The notes beneath the pieces are model-generated. The model searched no databases. It was not told where the DNA came from and saw nothing but the letters and a program-made list of their open reading frames with translations. Both the position numbers and the translations under genes were made by a program. From Paulownia fortunei (taxonomy: Eukaryota > Streptophyta > Magnoliopsida > Lamiales > Paulowniaceae), in assembly GCA_019321725.1 (NCBI GenBank), contig CM033110.1, positions 12,827,278 through 12,891,277 on the forward strand: a stretch of DNA of 64,000 bases, given 5' to 3'. This document shows positions 60,701-64,000 of the stretch, in pieces. Every line of letters begins with the position of its first letter. The first letter of the stretch is position 1.

Positions 60701-63700
60701 ACATGGATAAGTTGTGTGACGAGAAGCATGTGATAAAAGTTTTTCATATTATTTTCCTATATGACACATTAAGGTAGAGTTTGGTTTCACTTCTGGGATT
60801 AAAAGTCTATATATGAAATGAACTTTTAAATATGAGCTTTCCAAGAAATGCTTTTAGATATCTTTAGGGATTTGATGAAAATGCATAATCTGGAGGAATG
60901 TGGAAGTAAAGTTTCAAATGCCCTCGGATTGACTTGCCCAAAATGGACTTATGGAGATGTGACTTGTTCTAGAAGTCCATTCAAAATTAAACACCAAGCA
61001 TTTAATACTTCTGCAAAATGATTAGGGTGTGCCTCATTTTTGTCACTCATCTTCACCAGTTTCTGCCACTTGCTTCACCCCGACCTCCATTTGTGCTTAA
61101 CTTCCAACACTCCTGCGCCTGCTCTAACCTACACCCAGCATCCAGCCTGCAGGCCCAACCATCTGTGACCTGATCCATGTCACCAAGCTCAACACCAAAC
61201 TATGATCACAACTCCCACCATAACTATTTGAGAGAAAATAAAACTCAAAAAGCATTTGATGAGTATTAATTTCCTAATAAATAAAACTCCACTGTGGGCT
61301 GTTAAATTTAGCAGCTTCATAAATTTATCATCATCATCATGACTGGTGCTTGAAGTTCTATGTATGCATATTTGTTTGGATGCTGTTGTTGATTTTCATT
61401 TTATTTATGGAGTAAAGGAGATATGGTACGGGCTGAATCAAAGGGTTGTCGCTGTTTCTAAAGGAGGGTAGAGATGAGTGGCAATCTATGGACATGGTCG
61501 AGAATTGAGCTTATCGAAGTTGTTATCCCATGGGAAGATTTTCTTTCAATAACATATTATGGTAGGATGGTGGTGGGGGCTGAATTCAAAGTAGTGGAGG
61601 ATTGTGCTAGTGGCTGTTTGTAAGCTCATGAGGTGGAGGTGGTGAAGCTCTGGATTTGATTTACTTTTTCTCCTGAATGGATGGTTGAGCATGAGAAGAT
61701 GAGTTGGATGGCTAATTGTGAGATGGAAACTTTTGCAATTTTAATTAATCTGTTTTGTCCTTGAGAAACTAAACACAAGATAAATAAAACTTTCAATATG
61801 AAAAGTTATGTTCATTAATCCCCAAACATTTTCCTGTCCATTCACAAATTGATGAAATCTAACAAAATATCATAGGATTTCCTGGTGCTTCTTTGATTGG
61901 AGATATTGTTAGTGTCGACTCTTTAGGATTTGTTTGTGATTGGAGATGCAGCATGGGAAAGAGGTGGAAGTGACAACAGTAGAACTAGGCCCTGTTTTCA
62001 TGGGTGTTGAATGAGTAGATGCATTGTTATGATGTATTGATTGTAAAGTATGTGTTCAAACTCCATGTCAATACCCCCAAGCCAAGCGGGATATGATTTT
62101 TAGAATGCCTTAAAATCAATGGGATATGTTTGTGCTATCTGCTGTCTCTGTGTCTTGTGTGCAGCTGGTACGGCGACTGGAAGGTCAGGATGAAAGTGTA
62201 TCTGGCGATGAGGCATCAACTACACCAAAAAAGATCTTTCAGATAGTGACACAGGTATTAATGGTTTAATCTTGCAACGGTGTATACATTCTATGTTGGT
62301 TTTTTGCTGCTATGTTGGCCATTGACCTTGCTGTTTGGGTGTCGGAATTATCTTTGCACACTGTTTCTGATATTGGACCCTTTAATACTTATTTATTATT
62401 GATTTCTTCGGAGAAAGTTCTTATGCTCAACCTCATAGGTGGTTCGCTTAAAAACTTTTCCTCAAATTTTCTCTGTTTTGGATGCATTTAACTGTTTCTC
62501 TTCCTCCAGATGCAGCTTGCTCGATAGAGATCTTCTCTGCATGCTATGTTAATTACAAATTTCACTCTGATCCTTTTCTGCAGTAATTTTCCACTTCTAC
62601 CTTTTCATTATAGTTGGCAATAATGTCACCTTTTTATTGTAGACAATCGAGGCCTTGTCAAGTATTCCAGTACCTGAACTGGCTCTGGGATTGTATCTTC
62701 AGTGTGCTGAGGTACTTCTTTCTTAACCTGGAATCTTAGATGGAGTATCTGTATTTTGTCCAACCTGTGGTTGCTATTAAAAGTTGCTGATTCTCAGGCT
62801 GCAAATGACTGTGACCTAGAACCTGTAGCATATGAATTTTTCACCCAAGCTTATATTTTATATGAAGAAGAAATCACGGTAAACTTTCAGTTTCCCATTA
62901 TCATATTCTATTGACTAGTAGCAAATAAATTCGTTAGTTGGCCAAATTGCAAATTAAAGCGTCAATACATGCTTATTTTGTAGGATTCAAAAGCCCAGGT
63001 GACTTCCATACACCTAATAATAGGGACACTTCAGAGGATGCATGTCTTTGGGGTTGAGAATAGAGATGCTTTGACGCACAAGGCCACAGGGGTAAATTAT
63101 TGTAAGCCTATGTAGTCATAATACAGTTTATGTTAACCCCAAATAAATATGGGAGAACGCTGTGTTGAGTTGTTTTATTTAATCTTTATATGTAGCAGAT
63201 CTTTTTATTGGTACCATAAGAATGAACTTATCTTCTGTTCATCATTCCTAATTCTGTCTCTAGTATTCTGCGAAGCTGTTGAAGAAGCCCGACCAGTGTA
63301 GAGCTGTTTATGCATGTTCACATCTGTTCTGGCTTGATGAACATGATAGTATCAGAGATGGAGAGAGGTGCGTTATAACAATTTTGGCATTTAACTATTT
63401 GGAGATATTTATTCTATGCAAAGCTAGCATACCCGCCACATCCATTGGGAAGAAATATAATATTGATTATATTTCTGAATGGTCTTATTTTCTTATAGCA
63501 TTTTCAGTTGGTTCTTTCTCTATCTTATGTGATTGCTCAATGTTCATTTAGGGTCTTGCTTTGCTTAAAGCGTGCCTTAAGAATTGCAAATGCTGTTCAA
63601 CAAATGGCCAATGCAACTAGAGGCAGCAGTGGATCAGTTGTACTCCTTATAGAGATACTGAACAAGTGATGAACATGACTCGTACTAGTTGACCTTTTAT

Positions 63701-63971
63701 ATGCTATTGTCCTTGTATTTCTGATAAATATTCATTGCTTTTTTATTTTATTATTGTTAGGTATCTCTACTTCTATGAGAAGGGGGTCTCGCAGATTACT
63801 GTTGAATCGATCCAGAGCCTGATTGAATTGATCAGAAGTGAGATGCATGGTGACAATGCACCATCAGATCCAGCGGCAGATGCTTTTCTTGCAAGTACAT
63901 TACGGTATATACAGTTCCAGAAGGACAAAGGTGGTGCAGTGGGGGAGAAATACAAGCTCATAACGGTGTAA
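51769..63971 (+). CDS. VPS35: VPS35, retromer core subunit, 22 coding exons; exon 1 frame anomaly
   Basis: VPS35 is the cargo-binding scaffold of the retromer, which recycles vacuolar sorting receptors from endosomes. Coding exons: 51769-51860, 51947-52043, 52133-52256, 52813-52998, 53933-54020, 54214-54270, 54362-54451, 54534-54656, 54793-54867, 54936-54995, 56127-56243, 57028-57267, 57341-57406, 57538-57624, 59779-59868, 62165-62254, 62643-62711, 62798-62878, 62984-63091, 63264-63367, 63552-63665, 63761-63971 (TAA). All introns are GT-AG and join in frame. The VPS26-binding PRLYL motif is split by intron 3. Other marks: [30 protein letters not shown], an acidic stretch [26 protein letters not shown]. 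Exon 1 is one base short: from ATG 51769 the frame leaves the family reading near 51815. ATG 51801, in aaaaATGGC context, is in frame with [15 protein letters not shown] and gives 778 residues (family about 790), losing only the first dozen acidic residues. Confidence 0.93.
54996..56126 (+). other. VPS35 intron 10
   Basis: 1.13 kb intron. It holds a MITE-like insertion at 55273-55606 and otherwise T-rich intron sequence; no gene. Confidence 0.8.
55273..55606. mobile_element. MITE-like insertion in VPS35 intron 10
   Basis: The left end GGCAATGTTTGTTTTAGTTT and the reverse complement of the right end, GGCTATGTTTATTTTCATTC, form an imperfect terminal inverted repeat about 20 bases long. The 334-base interior is AT-rich with ggaaagg/gggggaatgaaaa words and no open frame. 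Flanks do not show a convincing target duplication, so the superfamily (Tourist/Harbinger or hAT) stays open. Confidence 0.5.
57625..59778 (+). other. VPS35 intron 14 (2.15 kb)
   Basis: No gene inside. It contains a C14 homopolymer at 58156-58169 and a T-rich acceptor region at 59708-59735. Open frames in it, such as 58011-58340, are low-complexity and lack family motifs. Confidence 0.7.
59869..62164 (+). other. VPS35 intron 15 (2.3 kb)
   Basis: No gene inside. The middle (about 60773-61780) has a slightly higher GC content and ends loosely resembling an inverted GTTTGGTTTC repeat, so it may hold an old transposable element, but no target duplication supports this. Confidence 0.55.
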
Positions 63972-64000
63972 TTTCCTTGCAATTCTTCAGAACTGAAATT

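Noticed and set aside
60773..61780. Possible 1 kb transposable element in VPS35 intron 15
   Set aside because: The ends (gtttggtttc and reversed gtttagtttc) match over about ten bases only and there is no target duplication.

Overview
The window is nuclear DNA from a flowering plant, most likely a eudicot; the species cannot be named from the sequence. The evidence is GT-AG introns in AT-rich DNA, plant-type SKP1 and VPS35 genes, a PLAC8-family gene, a FAR1-like fragment, and decayed Ty1/copia, Ty3/gypsy (Tat-type), hAT and Harbinger-like elements. Cellular genes are few and lie mostly at the two ends.

Left part (1-18.9 kb): the window opens in the last exons of a PLAC8-family gene (+). A two-exon SKP1-like gene (3219-5346, -) follows, read in full except for one extra A in a homopolymer. 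Next come a decayed hAT element (5642-8908), a tandem duplication of a ~0.95 kb unit (8953-12936) whose left copy holds a 2.05 kb Harbinger-like insertion packed with AT-rich tandem repeats, an inverted-repeat element (13456-14084) and an LTR-retrotransposon derivative without recognisable domains (14.75-17.77 kb). A second, partial copy of the PLAC8 gene lies at 18142-18797.

Middle part (18.95-50.5 kb): the 3' flank of the second PLAC8 copy breaks directly into a 5'-truncated Ty1/copia element with a ~2.2 kb 3' LTR. After it come a FAR1/MULE-like pseudogene (24.7-26.1 kb), a tRNA-Ala(UGC) gene (28061-28133, -), and a nest of two Tat-type Ty3/gypsy elements. The outer one starts at 29190 and is split at 35054/48638 by a 13.6 kb inner element that has both LTRs and an exact 5-bp target duplication (CCTGA). 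Each carries an extra cargo sequence in antisense to gag-pol: a plant mobile domain (PMD) gene relic in the inner one, and a relic resembling the 'putative gypsy type transposon' family in the outer one.

Right part (50.5-64 kb): a complete VPS35 retromer gene (+) with 22 coding exons ending at 63971. All splice junctions keep frame. Exon 1 lacks one base relative to the family reading, but an ATG in good context 15 bases upstream of the defect lies in the correct downstream frame.

The working genes appear to be PLAC8 copy 1, VPS35, tRNA-Ala and perhaps SKP1; they do not form one pathway. The rest is layered transposon debris, informative mainly for insertion order and for the antisense cargo genes.
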